A stretch of 64,000 bases of DNA from Paenactinomyces guangxiensis (GCF_016055185.1 NZ_JAECVR010000018.1:1-64000); one strand, 5' to 3'. Positions 47,998-57,429 are shown, counted from the first letter of the stretch. The notes: generated by a model not told the origin, from the sequence alone. Translations and numbers: made by a program.

Positions 47998-49884
47998 ATG
48001 ATGGCAAAAAATTTGTTGGATATGCTGCGGCGTTCAGTTAAGCGTTATCCTGACAAAGCGGCATTCATGTGGAAGTCAGAGGGGAGTTACCAAACCCTTA
48101 CCTATCGGGAGTTTTGGAATGAAGTCCGGCATGTTGCCTCGGGTTTGGCCCGGCTTGGGGTCAGCCGGGGAGATCGGGTGGCGATCCTGTCAGAAAATAA
48201 CGTGAAGTGGCCGGTGACTGATTTCGCCATTTGCAGTCTGGGAGCAGTTAGTGTCCCTATTTATCCTACTCTTCCTGCCAGCCAGGCACTTCATATTCTC
48301 CGAAACGCCGATTGCCAGGTAGCGGTGGTCCAAAATGAAGAACAGCTGGAGAAAGTGATCAGTGGGCTGGAAGCGGATATCCGCCGCATTGTGGTTATGT
48401 ATCCGAAAACTTCTTTTTTTGCAAAGGAAAAGGTTCTGCCTTTTTCCGGGCTGGTGCAATACGGTGCCGGGAGTCCGCTGAACAACTGGGAAAAGATATG
48501 GGGTGATCTGGACCGTGACCAACTGGCCACGATTATCTACACTTCCGGAACAACCGGAGAACCCAGGGGGGCGATGCTGACCCATGGAAACTTTTTATCC
48601 AACATAGAGGGGGTACAATTTTGGTTCCTTGAAGCACGGCATGATGATGTTCTCCTCTCATATCTGCCCCTGTCTCACGTGTTTGAGCGAATGGCGGGGC
48701 AGTTCTTGCCCCTGTCGGTTGGGGCGACGATTGCATATGCAGAAGGCATTGATAAAATCCAGGAAAATTTGTTGGAAGTCAAGCCAACAGTCATGACCAG
48801 TGTACCCCTCCTGTTTGAGAAAGTTTATGCGAGGGTGCAGGAAGAGGTTCGGTCCGGTACGCCTCTGCGTCGAAAAATCTTTGATTGGGCGGTTCAAGTT
48901 GGCCTTAACCGCTATGACTGTTATCTCCAGCTGCCGATGGACAGGTTGCTGATGGGTGAATGGCCCCCTCTGCTGCTTAACCAATGGAAACTGGCGGATC
49001 GATTGGTTTGCCGTAAAGTGAGGGAGCGGCTTGGCGGGCGGCTTCGGGGAATGGTTTCAGGCGGCGCGGCACTCAACCCGAAGATCGCCCGCTTCTTTTG
49101 GGCCATTGGTGTCCCTGTTTTGGAGGGGTACGGATTGACCGAAACATCACCAGTGATTGCCGTCAATCCGATGGCACGCGCAAAAGTTGGAACTGTAGGC
49201 AAACCGTTGCCCAACCTGGAGGTTTGCATTGCTTCTGACGGAGAAGTGCTTGTCCGCGGGCCAAACGTGATGAAAGGATATTACAACAACGAGGAAGCGA
49301 CAGCGGCCCAATTCAACGATGGATGGTTCCATACGGGAGACCTGGGCGAAATCGATCCGGAAGGATATCTCAAAATCGTGGATAGAAAGAAGAGAATTTT
49401 GGTTCTTGGCACAGGGAAAAATGTTGCTCCTCAACCGGTGGAAAATGCGATGAACCAAAGTGTTTTCATTGAGCATGCTGTTTTGGTCGGCCACGGGCGC
49501 AAATACGTGATTGTTCTGGTTGTCCCGGACTTTGTAAATCTCAACCGCTGGGCCTGGAAACGAGGGATCTCCGTCGAGTCACGAGCAGATCTTATCCGGC
49601 ATGCCGGAGTGCAAGATCTGGTGCGCCTTGAAGTGGAAAAACTCACGCAGTCTTTCGCTCCCCACGAACGGCCGAAAAAAGTAGTGATTCTCGCGGAGGA
49701 ATGGTCAATTGAAACCGGGGAGTTAACTCCGAAATTAAGTGTCAGAATGAATAAAGTTGAGGAAAAATACCGGGAAATAATCAACCGCACTTATGAAGAT
49801 GCTTACACTGAAGCGGAGATTGCGGGAAGCCAGGTGGCTGCGAGTGTAGCGATCCAAAAACCCGGGGGAGGAAAAAGTTCATGA
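47998..49884 (+). CDS. Long-chain acyl-CoA synthetase (AMP-forming)
   Basis: A 628-residue ANL-superfamily ligase of the FAA1/FadD15 subgroup that activates fatty acids to acyl-CoA. AMP-binding loop IIYTSGTTGEPRGAMLTHGN, GYGLTETSPVIA, and DGWFHTGDLGEIDPEGYLK with the hinge region DRKKRIL. Start ATG 47998 behind CGGGAGG. Ends 4 bp inside the next gene. Confidence 0.9.
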   Translation: MMAKNLLDMLRRSVKRYPDKAAFMWKSEGSYQTLTYREFWNEVRHVASGLARLGVSRGDRVAILSENNVKWPVTDFAICSLGAVSVPIYPTLPASQALHILRNADCQVAVVQNEEQLEKVISGLEADIRRIVVMYPKTSFFAKEKVLPFSGLVQYGAGSPLNNWEKIWGDLDRDQLATIIYTSGTTGEPRGAMLTHGNFLSNIEGVQFWFLEARHDDVLLSYLPLSHVFERMAGQFLPLSVGATIAYAEGIDKIQENLLEVKPTVMTSVPLLFEKVYARVQEEVRSGTPLRRKIFDWAVQVGLNRYDCYLQLPMDRLLMGEWPPLLLNQWKLADRLVCRKVRERLGGRLRGMVSGGAALNPKIARFFWAIGVPVLEGYGLTETSPVIAVNPMARAKVGTVGKPLPNLEVCIASDGEVLVRGPNVMKGYYNNEEATAAQFNDGWFHTGDLGEIDPEGYLKIVDRKKRILVLGTGKNVAPQPVENAMNQSVFIEHAVLVGHGRKYVIVLVVPDFVNLNRWAWKRGISVESRADLIRHAGVQDLVRLEVEKLTQSFAPHERPKKVVILAEEWSIETGELTPKLSVRMNKVEEKYREIINRTYEDAYTEAEIAGSQVAASVAIQKPGGGKSS

Positions 49885-50714
49885 ATCAACCGCTTGAAGG
49901 AAAAGTTGCCGTTGTAACCGGAACGTCCCGGGGATTAGGCAGGACGGACGCGTTAATCTTAGCCAGAGCCGGTGCAGATGTAATCGTCACGGATATATTG
50001 ATCGAAGAAGATGAGAAACTGGAAGAAACAACGGAAAAATTGGGTCCGATGGCTCAAATGATGGCCCAGTCGAAAACAGTGTACACCAGGTCAACAGCGG
50101 AGCAAATTCGGGCATTGGGGCGTCGGTCTGCCGCCTTTCGCATGGATGTGACCAACCGGGAGGAAGTGAAGTCGGTCATGGCACAAGTGAAGGAGAAGTT
50201 CGGGCGAATTGACATTCTTGTCAACAATGCAGCAACCCTGGATCATACCGCCAGACTGGAGCACCAGAATGATGACTTCTGGGAGCGTGACCTCCATGTG
50301 AATTTGACAGGTGCTTATAACTGTTGCAAAACGGTTTGGCCCTATATGAAGGAACAGAAGTGGGGCCGGATTATCAATATGGCATCAGTCGCAGGAACAC
50401 TGGGAGGTTACGGGCAGGCGAGTTATGCAACGACCAAAGCCGGCATACTGGGGCTGACCCGAACGCTGGCGCTGGAAGGAGCCAAATACAATATCACCGT
50501 GAATGCCATTGTACCTGGGATCATCAACACCGAAGCTTTTCAAATGACTAATCCCAAAATGCGCGAGCGAATGATTGAGCGAACCGCATTCAAGAGACCG
50601 GGGAAACCGGAGGATATCGCCCATGCTATCGCTTTTCTCGCATCAGAGGAAGCAAACTACATTACCGGCATCGGGCTCCCGGTCGCCGGAGGGATTGATT
50701 TATTTACCTTTTAA
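49881..50714 (+). CDS. SDR-family dehydrogenase, likely 3-hydroxyacyl-CoA step
   Basis: A 277-residue classical SDR: TGTSRGLG cofactor motif, VNNAAT, catalytic Ser in INMASVAG and Tyr-x3-Lys in YATTK. An insert of about 30 residues between beta-2 and beta-3 holds an acidic/Met-rich stretch (PMAQMMAQS). It overlaps the ligase gene by 4 bp. No FadB/FadN-type hydroxyacyl-CoA dehydrogenase is in the operon, so this SDR may supply that activity, as type-10 SDRs do (inference). Confidence 0.8.
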   Translation: MNQPLEGKVAVVTGTSRGLGRTDALILARAGADVIVTDILIEEDEKLEETTEKLGPMAQMMAQSKTVYTRSTAEQIRALGRRSAAFRMDVTNREEVKSVMAQVKEKFGRIDILVNNAATLDHTARLEHQNDDFWERDLHVNLTGAYNCCKTVWPYMKEQKWGRIINMASVAGTLGGYGQASYATTKAGILGLTRTLALEGAKYNITVNAIVPGIINTEAFQMTNPKMRERMIERTAFKRPGKPEDIAHAIAFLASEEANYITGIGLPVAGGIDLFTF

Positions 50715-50734
50715 CCGTGAAAGGATGGAGATGA

Positions 50735-51892
50735 ATGCGTGATCTGGATGCGGTTATTATCGATGCAGTCCGTACCCCGATCGGGCGCAAGAAAGGATCT
50801 CTTTCCGGAGTCCGCTCCGATGAAATGGCGGCATTTCTCCTGCGGGAGTTAGTGAAACGAAATCATCTGGACCCTGCCGAAGTGGAAGATATCAAGATGG
50901 GTTGTGTGACCCAGACAGGAGAACAAGGTTTTAATATTGGGCGCCTGGCAGGGTTGATTGCCGGATTTCCCGTAGAAGTATGCGGCGTTAGCGTGAATCG
51001 GATGTGTGCATCCAGCCTGGAGACACTGGTCCAGGGAGCACACGCGATTATGGCGGGTATGGCAGATTGTGTGATTGCCGCTGGTGTGGAAAGTATGAAC
51101 CGGGTTCCGATGGGAAGCGATGGAGGTGCTTTTAGCAACAAGCTGTTGGAACAACATACCATCATTCCACAGGGGCTTTCGGCGGAAATCATCGCGGAAA
51201 AATGGAACCTTTCCAGGGAAGCACTGGATCAATTTTCACTGCGAAGCCATGAAAAAGCCATTCAAGCGCAAAAAGAAGGCCGGTTCAATAATGAGATCAT
51301 ACCGATTGAGGGACAAACCGCGGATGGCGAAAAGGTTTGGCTGGAAGCAGATGAGACACCAAGGCCGGATACCAATCAGGAGGCACTGGCCAGACTGGCT
51401 CCTTCTTTTCGCCCGGATGGTCGGGTAACAGCCGGAAATTCAAGCCAAATCAGTGACGGCTCAGCCGCTGTTCTGCTGGCTTCCCGGAAAAAGGCTGAAT
51501 CACTCGGGATGAGACCCCGTGCCCGGATTGTCGCTACAGCTCTCGCCGGAGTAGATCCCGAAATCATGTTGACCGGTATTATTCCGGCCACACAAAAAGT
51601 ACTGCAACGTGCCCGTTTGTCACTCCATGATATCGATGTATTTGAAGTGAATGAGGCGTTTGCTTCAGTGGTGCTTGCCTGGGAACGGGAAATCGGGCCT
51701 GATCCGGAAAAAGTGAATCCGAACGGCGGTGCGATTGCATTAGGCCACCCCCTCGGGGCAAGCGGTGCCCGGATCACAGCTGCACTGGTCAATGAACTGG
51801 AACGCCGGAAAGGACGGTATGGTCTGGCAACGATGTGTATCGGGTTTGGGATGGCGCTGGCAGTTATTGTGGAGCGGGAGGTGATTGGATGA
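50735..51892 (+). CDS. Acetyl-CoA acyltransferase (thiolase)
   Basis: A 385-residue thiolase that cleaves 3-ketoacyl-CoA. Nucleophile C91 in NRMCASSLE; also NPNGGAIALGHPLGASGAR with the catalytic His and TMCIGFGMA with the second Cys. ATG behind AAAGGATGG. Shares ATGA with the next gene. Confidence 0.92.
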   Translation: MRDLDAVIIDAVRTPIGRKKGSLSGVRSDEMAAFLLRELVKRNHLDPAEVEDIKMGCVTQTGEQGFNIGRLAGLIAGFPVEVCGVSVNRMCASSLETLVQGAHAIMAGMADCVIAAGVESMNRVPMGSDGGAFSNKLLEQHTIIPQGLSAEIIAEKWNLSREALDQFSLRSHEKAIQAQKEGRFNNEIIPIEGQTADGEKVWLEADETPRPDTNQEALARLAPSFRPDGRVTAGNSSQISDGSAAVLLASRKKAESLGMRPRARIVATALAGVDPEIMLTGIIPATQKVLQRARLSLHDIDVFEVNEAFASVVLAWEREIGPDPEKVNPNGGAIALGHPLGASGARITAALVNELERRKGRYGLATMCIGFGMALAVIVEREVIG

Positions 51893-52671
51893 AAGAAAAG
51901 CATTGTCAGGTCCAAATCCGGGGTAGAGTGGTGATCATTACCATTCATCGGCCTCCGCTAAATACCTTAAGCCGGGATACATTGTACGAATTGGAAACGG
52001 TCCTGGACGAGACGGAAGAAAATGACTCCATCGGCTCCCTGATTATCACTGGTGACGGGGAAAAAATGTTCTCTGCCGGTGCGGATATTTCGGAATTTGC
52101 TGAAATGGCGGATCAGGAAACGGCCGAGAAAGCCCTTCGCCGGGTCCACGATTTATTTAACCGGATTGAAAGCTTTCCCAAGCCTGTGATTGCCTGTGTA
52201 AACGGAAAAGCGCTGGGTGGCGGAAATGAGTTGCAAATGGCATGTCATCTGGCAATCGCCGCTGATACAGCCGAATTTGCATTACCGGAAATCCGGTTAG
52301 GGATTATACCGGGCTACGGGGGAACACAACGGCTCCCCCGGATCATCGGCCGCAGGCGGTCATTGGATTTAATGCTGAGCGGCCGGCCAATCTCTGCTCA
52401 AACCGCTTTCGAGATTGGGCTTGTCAATCGTGTGGTTCCGCAAAAGCAGGTTCGTGATGCAGCTATTCAATGGGCGGAACAATTAGCTGCCGGTCCCCCG
52501 GTCGCCATAAAGGGAATTCTTGATGCTGCCACAAGGGGAACAGAGCAAAGCTTGTGTCAAGGATTGGAGATTGAGCGGGAGAATATGCTGAAAGTCATTC
52601 GCACAGAAGATGCCATTGAAGGAGTTACTGCTTTCTTTTCCAAACGTCCCCCCTCTTTTCAAGGACGATAG
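51889..52671 (+). CDS. Enoyl-CoA hydratase/isomerase
   Basis: A 260-residue crotonase. Oxyanion-hole segments FSAGADISEF and GKALGGGNELQMACH; catalytic Glu region ALPEIRLGIIPGYGGTQRLPR. ATG 51889 lies inside the end of the thiolase gene and is preferred to an earlier in-frame opening. Last gene of the fatty acid operon. Confidence 0.9.
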   Translation: MKEKHCQVQIRGRVVIITIHRPPLNTLSRDTLYELETVLDETEENDSIGSLIITGDGEKMFSAGADISEFAEMADQETAEKALRRVHDLFNRIESFPKPVIACVNGKALGGGNELQMACHLAIAADTAEFALPEIRLGIIPGYGGTQRLPRIIGRRRSLDLMLSGRPISAQTAFEIGLVNRVVPQKQVRDAAIQWAEQLAAGPPVAIKGILDAATRGTEQSLCQGLEIERENMLKVIRTEDAIEGVTAFFSKRPPSFQGR

Positions 52672-52691
52672 GTTTATCAGGAATCTCTGGC

Positions 52692-52725
52692 AGAAACCAT
52701 CTCAAAGCAGAGGTGGTTTCTTTGC
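52692..52725 (+). terminator. Terminator of the fatty acid degradation operon
   Basis: AGAAACCATCTC pairs with GAGGTGGTTTCT over 12 bp (G-U included), followed by TTTG. Confidence 0.75.
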
Positions 52726-52918
52726 CGTAACAGGGACCGGATGTGGACACTTTTCGCTTTGCTTACCAATAATCCCCAATGGACAGTGGTTTTTTACTTC
52801 CGCTATATAGGAAAAACGCTCCTGATAAAGGCACATCTGTGGAAGAAACCAGAAGAATTTGTGCATCTCATGACTATATCGAATACAGTTTACAGGAGCC
52901 TGTCGACTGATGCCTGGA

Positions 52919-53020
52919 GAAGAAGTGCTGACTGATCCCGAAGAAATGGGAATGCTGATAATGGAAGCAGGGAAAACTTTTGGGAGTGACATGGGAAATG
53001 AATCATGAACATTTTTTGCA
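52919..53020 (+). CDS. Possible 33-residue leader ORF overlapping guaD
   Basis: ATG at about 52909-52911 opens a frame [20 protein letters not shown]... that ends just inside the guaD start. It is acidic, and a preceding acidic frame stops in TGATG at its start. No family recognised. The gap 52726-52905 otherwise shows no gene. Weak call, listed because it overlaps the guaD ribosome site. Confidence 0.15.
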
Positions 53021-53468
53021 AACAGCTGTCCGTCTTGCCCGGGAAAACGTACAAAAAGGTCTGGGCGGGCCGTTTGGTGCCATTGTCGTCAAGGATGGAA
53101 AGGTGATTGGCTCCGGACAAAACAGAGTCACTTTGAACAATGATCCGACCGCACATGCCGAAGTGCAGGCCATTCGGGAGGCTTGCAGACATCTTGGCAG
53201 CTTCCAGCTGGAAGGGTGCACAATCTACAGCAGTTGTGAGCCCTGTCCCATGTGCATCGGGGCCATTTATTGGGCCAGACCCGAAGAGGTTTATTTTGCC
53301 TGCACCAAAGAGGATGCTGCCAAAGCCAATTTTGATGATGTGTTTATCTATCAAGAGCTGGCACTGCCGCTTGAACAACGCACAATAGCCATGAAAAAGT
53401 TTACCTTACCCGATGAGTTCACACCTTTTCAGGCATGGATGGATTCAGGCAGGAAGATTGAATATTAA
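52998..53468 (+). CDS. guaD: Guanine deaminase GuaD
   Basis: A 156-residue zinc-dependent CDA-fold enzyme, the length of B. subtilis GuaD. Zinc ligands H53 (TAHAEV, with E55 as proton shuttle), C83 and C86 (CEPCPMC). The C-terminal FIYQEL...SPFQAW-like segment ([15 protein letters not shown]) marks guanine deaminase rather than tRNA adenosine deaminase. Converts guanine to xanthine. The ribosome site is modest (GGGAAATGA). Confidence 0.88.
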   Translation: MNHEHFLQTAVRLARENVQKGLGGPFGAIVVKDGKVIGSGQNRVTLNNDPTAHAEVQAIREACRHLGSFQLEGCTIYSSCEPCPMCIGAIYWARPEEVYFACTKEDAAKANFDDVFIYQELALPLEQRTIAMKKFTLPDEFTPFQAWMDSGRKIEY

Positions 53469-53545
53469 CAGCAAGAAAAATAAAGATAAAGGTGCCTTTG
53501 TTCGTTGTCCTGTGAAACAAATGAGCTTTTGTTTAAAGTCCAACA

Positions 53546-53567
53546 ACCCCTTGACGGGGTTTTTTTA
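53546..53567 (+). terminator. Terminator of guaD
   Basis: ACCCC/GGGGT hairpin with TTTTTTT. Between here and 53849 I see only an AT-rich stretch with a small hairpin (GCCCATAAAATTTTATTTGGGC region) and a TTGACA at 53791 lacking a clear -10. Confidence 0.8.
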
Positions 53568-53849
53568 TTCTGCCTCTGTCCGCTTGGCCAACAAATAATT
53601 CCAGTGCCCATATATAAAGGAATTTTTAGCGAAGGATCGAAAATAAAATTCCATGCAACCGTATGTTTATCTTTCTGATCAGGCGCAGATTCGGTGCAGA
53701 ATTTCACAATTGCTGCCCATAAAATTTTATTTGGGCTTGGTTTTCAGTTTTGGTATAGTGGAAGTTGGGAAAATTGAGTAATGAAAAGAGTTGACAAAAC
53801 ACAAATGACTTAAAATATGGGAGTGGAATTGGTTGAGGTGTGAGGTGAA

Positions 53850-54437
53850 ATGAGTGTGCTAGTTTGTCTGGATCCGGGGCATGGCGGATCAGATTACGGG
53901 TCGGTCGGATTTTTCCTCACCGAAAAAGATGTTTGTCTGGACCTTGCTTTTCGCATCGGGCGAAAGTTGCAAAATTATGAGGGGATCTCCGTGACCATGA
54001 CACGTTCCATCGATATGGATACAACAGCGGAAGAGAGGAGTGGCTGGGCGAATCAGCAGAAAGCGGATCTGTTCTTAAGCATTCATACCAATGCCTCTTC
54101 AGATTCAACTGCTTCGGGGTTTGCCTCTTATGTGAGTGTCTGTGCCGGCTCCAAGGCGAGAAGAATACAGTGCTGGCTGCACAATCAAATCGTTTGTTTT
54201 CTGCGAAAATACGGCGTTTGTGACTTAGGCAAAAAAAATGATACGGAATCATTTACAGGTCATCTTAAAGAGTTGCGTCTGGTGGAAATGCCCGCTATTA
54301 CATTGGCCTCTTTATATATTACACATACCAAAGAAAACCATTTACTCTCTGATTCAGAGTTTCTTGATAGATATGCCGATTGTATTGCCGAAGGAGTCGC
54401 GAAGATTTTTCAATGTCAACTGAAAAGCACAGTTTAA
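53850..54437 (+). CDS. N-acetylmuramoyl-L-alanine amidase (Amidase_3)
   Basis: A 195-residue zinc amidase that cuts the stem peptide from peptidoglycan. Ligands H11 (DPGHGG), E25 and H79 (LSIHTNA), and a catalytic Glu in LVEMPAI. No signal peptide, SH3 or SPOR domain is present, so export would be atypical. Such bare forms occur in spore-formers and in phage lysins. Start ATG after GAGGTGA. Confidence 0.85.
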   Translation: MSVLVCLDPGHGGSDYGSVGFFLTEKDVCLDLAFRIGRKLQNYEGISVTMTRSIDMDTTAEERSGWANQQKADLFLSIHTNASSDSTASGFASYVSVCAGSKARRIQCWLHNQIVCFLRKYGVCDLGKKNDTESFTGHLKELRLVEMPAITLASLYITHTKENHLLSDSEFLDRYADCIAEGVAKIFQCQLKSTV

Positions 54438-54520
54438 ACAGATTTTGACAGTCACATTGAGGAAAATCCCAACGCCGCATGAAAAAGATAAGTCCAAGTG
54501 AAAACGCTGCACCATTTAAC

Positions 54521-54551
54521 AGAGGGGCTGACCCGATTGCTCCTCTTTTTT
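54521..54551 (+). terminator. Terminator of the amidase gene
   Basis: AGAGGGGC pairs with GCTCCTCT (one G-U), then six T. Confidence 0.75.
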
Positions 54552-54600
54552 AATTGTACTTTTATCTGTGTTAATATAACTGAGAAAGGGGATATAACTG

Positions 54601-55029
54601 ATGAAAACAGGATACATACTGCTGGAGGATGGCAACAAAATTGAATTTGAGCTTTTTCCCAATGAGGCTCCAATCACCGTGAACAACTTTGAGAAATTGG
54701 CCAATGAGGGTTTTTATGATGGCTTAAACTTTCACAGAGTGATTAAGGGATTTGTATCTCAGGGCGGTTGTCCGTACGGAACAGGCACAGGTTCAGCAGG
54801 ATATACCATTCCGTGTGAGACAGAGGGAAACCCTCATAAGCATACAGCCGGGGCGATCTCTATGGCTCATGCAGGCAAAGACACAGGAAGCTGCCAGTTC
54901 TTTATTGTCCATGAACCCCAACCCCATCTCGACGGAGTACATACCGTTTTTGGCCAGGTGACCAAAGGCCTGGAGCATGCTACTGGGATGAAGCAGGGAG
55001 CAGGCATTAAAGAGATCAGAGTACAGTAA
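54601..55029 (+). CDS. ppiB: Peptidyl-prolyl cis-trans isomerase, cyclophilin type
   Basis: A 142-residue cyclophilin, cytoplasmic. Core motifs [29 protein letters not shown] and VFGQVTKG. In this bacterial form the usual DPxGxGTG loop reads [14 protein letters not shown] after AAAGGGG. Single gene. Confidence 0.9.
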   Translation: MKTGYILLEDGNKIEFELFPNEAPITVNNFEKLANEGFYDGLNFHRVIKGFVSQGGCPYGTGTGSAGYTIPCETEGNPHKHTAGAISMAHAGKDTGSCQFFIVHEPQPHLDGVHTVFGQVTKGLEHATGMKQGAGIKEIRVQ

Positions 55030-55087
55030 GACCAGGGGAGCGCCTGCTCCTCTAGCCGCAGTAATTGAAAAGAGGAATTCATATGAA

Positions 55088-56058
55088 GACCTTGTTGCAT
55101 AACTAAGGTAAAAACCTAGAACCTAACGGTTCCAAGGCGCTTTTGAAGTGTTAAAACCTAACCTTTTATTTATTAAGCGATCGAGTAAATATAACAAAAT
55201 TACCCACAAAGTATGCCTGTAGTATCTGTAGATACGTCTGGGCTGTTCCAGTCCATAAAGGGTTTTAAGAGTAGAAAACAGCTGTTCCATTCGACTCCTT
55301 TGTGAGAGAAATTTCTTTCCTAAACCCTCTGTGACAAAACGCCAGTTTTGTTGACGGTGTTCACTTTGAAAAGCAGCTGGACAAGAAGCATTTCTTTTGT
55401 TTACTGGTGTGACTAGGTGGATATCAGCCTGATTACAGGCTGAAAAAAGCTTATGGTCATCGTAAGCGGCATCTGCCAGCGGCATAAAAACAGGATACTG
55501 AGATACGTGATAGATGAGGTGAGTACACTGATTATCGTATAAATTGGCAGGTGTAATATCCCATACGAGGGGAATTAAATCTTCAGATACAATGGCGTGT
55601 AGTTTGTAACCATAAAACCAACCTAAACGAGTTCCTTTACCCTTTTCAGCATCTCGATCATATCGAGATGCCCGTAAAGCGGTGGAATCCCAATAACAAA
55701 CTCTCGTTTTAGGCTCTAGTTCAAACAGTAACTCTTCATATAAAGGTGCATAAAGCCCTTGTTCGATTTGTTTGGCACGACGACAAAAAGTAGAATGGTC
55801 TGGGACTTCATCAAGACCTATACAACGTCGAGTCCAGTGGTCTTGGTTTAATTTCCATTCCAACTCCCGAAAGCTGTGAATACGATAATAGGCTTGGTAA
55901 ATAAGACATTTAAGGATTTGTGTATCACTGAATTTTTTCGGTTTACCAGCACGTGATGGCGTTTCTGCAAAACGCCGAACCATATCTTCGATGCAACAAA
56001 AAATCTGATTATTAATGCCTTTCATCTTCATGAGCAATTGGGCATGTATGGAATTCAA
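55088..56058 (-). mobile_element. IS5-like element, right end not found
   Basis: A DDE transposase gene with a plausible IS end downstream of it (GACCTTGTTGCATAAC, 55088-55103), close to the IS903/IS5-type end GGCTTTGTTGCATAA. No matching inverted end was found in 56059-56420, so the element is probably truncated or rearranged at its 5' side. The coordinate 56058 is only the transposase start. Confidence 0.6.
55123..56058 (-). CDS. IS4/IS5-group DDE transposase
   Basis: A 311-residue transposase of the IS5 type: N-terminal DUF772-like segment (KPKKFSDTQILKCLIYQAYY and DEVPDHSTFCRRAK), then DDE_Tnp_1 with CYWDSTALRA (first Asp), LADAAYDDHKLF (second Asp) and RSRMEQLFSTLK (Glu). The frame begins at TTG 56058 without a convincing ribosome site and stays open upstream, so the N-terminus may be altered. 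Not interrupted otherwise. Confidence 0.85.
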   Translation of the reverse strand: MNSIHAQLLMKMKGINNQIFCCIEDMVRRFAETPSRAGKPKKFSDTQILKCLIYQAYYRIHSFRELEWKLNQDHWTRRCIGLDEVPDHSTFCRRAKQIEQGLYAPLYEELLFELEPKTRVCYWDSTALRASRYDRDAEKGKGTRLGWFYGYKLHAIVSEDLIPLVWDITPANLYDNQCTHLIYHVSQYPVFMPLADAAYDDHKLFSACNQADIHLVTPVNKRNASCPAAFQSEHRQQNWRFVTEGLGKKFLSQRSRMEQLFSTLKTLYGLEQPRRIYRYYRHTLWVILLYLLDRLINKRLGFNTSKAPWNR

Positions 56059-56436
56059 AAAGCAGACTACATCATTTCTTGCCTTCCACTGGCAAAGAGC
56101 TTTTTTTTGGTTCTGAGAATACGGTAATGGTGCACATTCGAAAACTAGAAAAAATTGAGGAAAACCCGAAACAACCTAAGTACATTAAAATGTTTGGGGT
56201 GTTGTGGCTATAAACTGGAGGGCAAGTAAGAACGGCAGATGAAACCTGGAGCAAAATCTTTCTGAACAATATTTCCCCCCCTCCCTTTTTGTTGTGACTG
56301 CGTGTTTATGACTTGTTGCTCAGAATATAGCATTTCAATAGAATATGGTTCAATTGTTCCACCGGGCATGTGATCGTTCGAGATGGAAAAAGTATGATAT
56401 CAAATTAACAAATGATTTAATTCTCTCTTGAATATA
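56059..56436. other. Gap between the IS5-like transposase and the TetR gene
   Basis: No supported gene. A 65-codon minus-strand frame (56072-56269) has no ribosome site. The stretch may be IS debris. Confidence 0.4.
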
Positions 56437-56452
56437 TATCGTCCGGACGGTA
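56437..56452 (+). promoter_or_regulatory. Palindromic operator before the TetR/SMR pair
   Basis: TATCGTCCGGACGGTA is a near-perfect palindrome centred on CCGG, 30 bp before the TetR start codon. This is a typical self-operator of QacR/AcrR-type repressors. Confidence 0.65.
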
Positions 56453-56481
56453 TGCTCAATGTATGGAATGGGGGAAATCTC

Positions 56482-57036
56482 ATGTCACCGCGCACTTCGA
56501 GCAAAACCCGGGAAGCCATTTTATCAGCTGCTTCCAGGTTAATACAAAACAAGGGAATCACTCAGCTCACATTAGAAGCTGTTGCTGACAAAGCAAATGT
56601 GAGCAAAGGAGGATAGCTTTATCATTTTCCCAGTAAGGATGATCTGGTTCAAGGCTTGATTCAGCATGAGCTGTCCCAATTTGAGAGGATCTTAAACCGG
56701 GAATTAGAAAAAGAATCTGATGCCCCAGGCAAATTCACCCACGCTTTTCTGCGAGCGACAATAAAGGATATCGAAAAATGCAATGTGATGAATAAGGGAA
56801 TCCTGACAGCAATTGCTACAAATCCTGAGTGGCTGAAGCCGATTCAAGCTTATTTTGCAGCCTGGCAGGAACGAATTGAAGATGATGGCTTAAATCCCGT
56901 TGTCGCCTCGATCATCCGTTTTGCAGCAGACGGAATATGGTACGCCAAGCTGACAAATACAGCTCCTCCGGGGCCGGAGCAGTTACAACAAATCGTAGAG
57001 AAGTTAAATCAACTGTCAAAAGGTGAGGGAGAATGA
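56482..57036 (+). pseudogene. TetR-family regulator interrupted by an amber codon
   Basis: An open frame of 185 codons with TAG at codon 45 (56614-56616). The HTH reads through ANVSKGG, the TAG, then LYHFPSKDDL. The expected residue is Leu (VSKGGLLYHF), so a single base change of TTG to TAG explains it. The C-terminal part has the TetR_C segment ERIEDDGLNPVVASIIRFAADGIWYAKL. It overlaps the SMR pump gene by 4 bp. The regulator is likely inactive, leaving the pump derepressed, unless the stop is suppressed or is an error. ATG after GGGGGAAA. Confidence 0.85.
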
Positions 57037-57362
57037 AGGGATATATTTATCTGCTTGTCGCGATTGCCGGGGAACTGCTGGGGACAGTATCACTGAAAGC
57101 AGCGGAAGGATTTTCAAAAATCATTCCCAGTATCCTGGTAATCGGGGGTTATGGGGTGGCCTTTTATTTCCTTTCACTTACTCTGAAATATTTGCCTCTG
57201 GGCATGACTTATGCGATGTGGGCCGGACTCGGAACAGCTCTGACCGCTGTGATCGGCGTTCTGTTTTGGAAAGAGACAATCCATTTGCCTCAGATCATCG
57301 GGCTTATATTTATTATTGCTGGTGTTATTATGTTAAATCTATTTAAAAGTGCCAGTGCTTAA
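57033..57362 (+). CDS. Small multidrug resistance (SMR) efflux protein
   Basis: A 109-residue four-helix protein of the EmrE/QacC/YvaE group that exports cationic drugs against protons as a dimer. The membrane-embedded Glu is E14 (AIAGELLGT); the conserved Y-A-M-W-A-G-L-G-T segment (TYAMWAGLGTALTAVIG) is in helix 3. Coupled to the broken TetR gene, as in B. subtilis yvaF-yvaE. Confidence 0.9.
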   Translation: MKGYIYLLVAIAGELLGTVSLKAAEGFSKIIPSILVIGGYGVAFYFLSLTLKYLPLGMTYAMWAGLGTALTAVIGVLFWKETIHLPQIIGLIFIIAGVIMLNLFKSASA

Positions 57363-57373
57363 TATTTCTTTAT

Positions 57374-57429
57374 AAAAAACTCCTGGTGATCAAGACGCAA
57401 CTGTTCGCTTGATCACCAGGAGTTTTTTT
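57374..57429 (+). terminator. Terminator of the SMR gene
   Basis: A 21-bp perfect stem (AAAAAACTCCTGGTGATCAAG with its complement ending in AGTTTTTT) and a 13-base loop. It works in both directions. Confidence 0.92.

Noticed and set aside
51376..51948. 190-codon minus-strand ORF opposite the thiolase gene
   Set aside because: Shadow frame of a conserved thiolase; no start signal.
52980..53468. tRNA adenosine deaminase TadA followed by SRP RNA and dnaX
   Set aside because: C-terminal motif and length fit guanine deaminase GuaD, and neither an SRP RNA domain nor dnaX follows.
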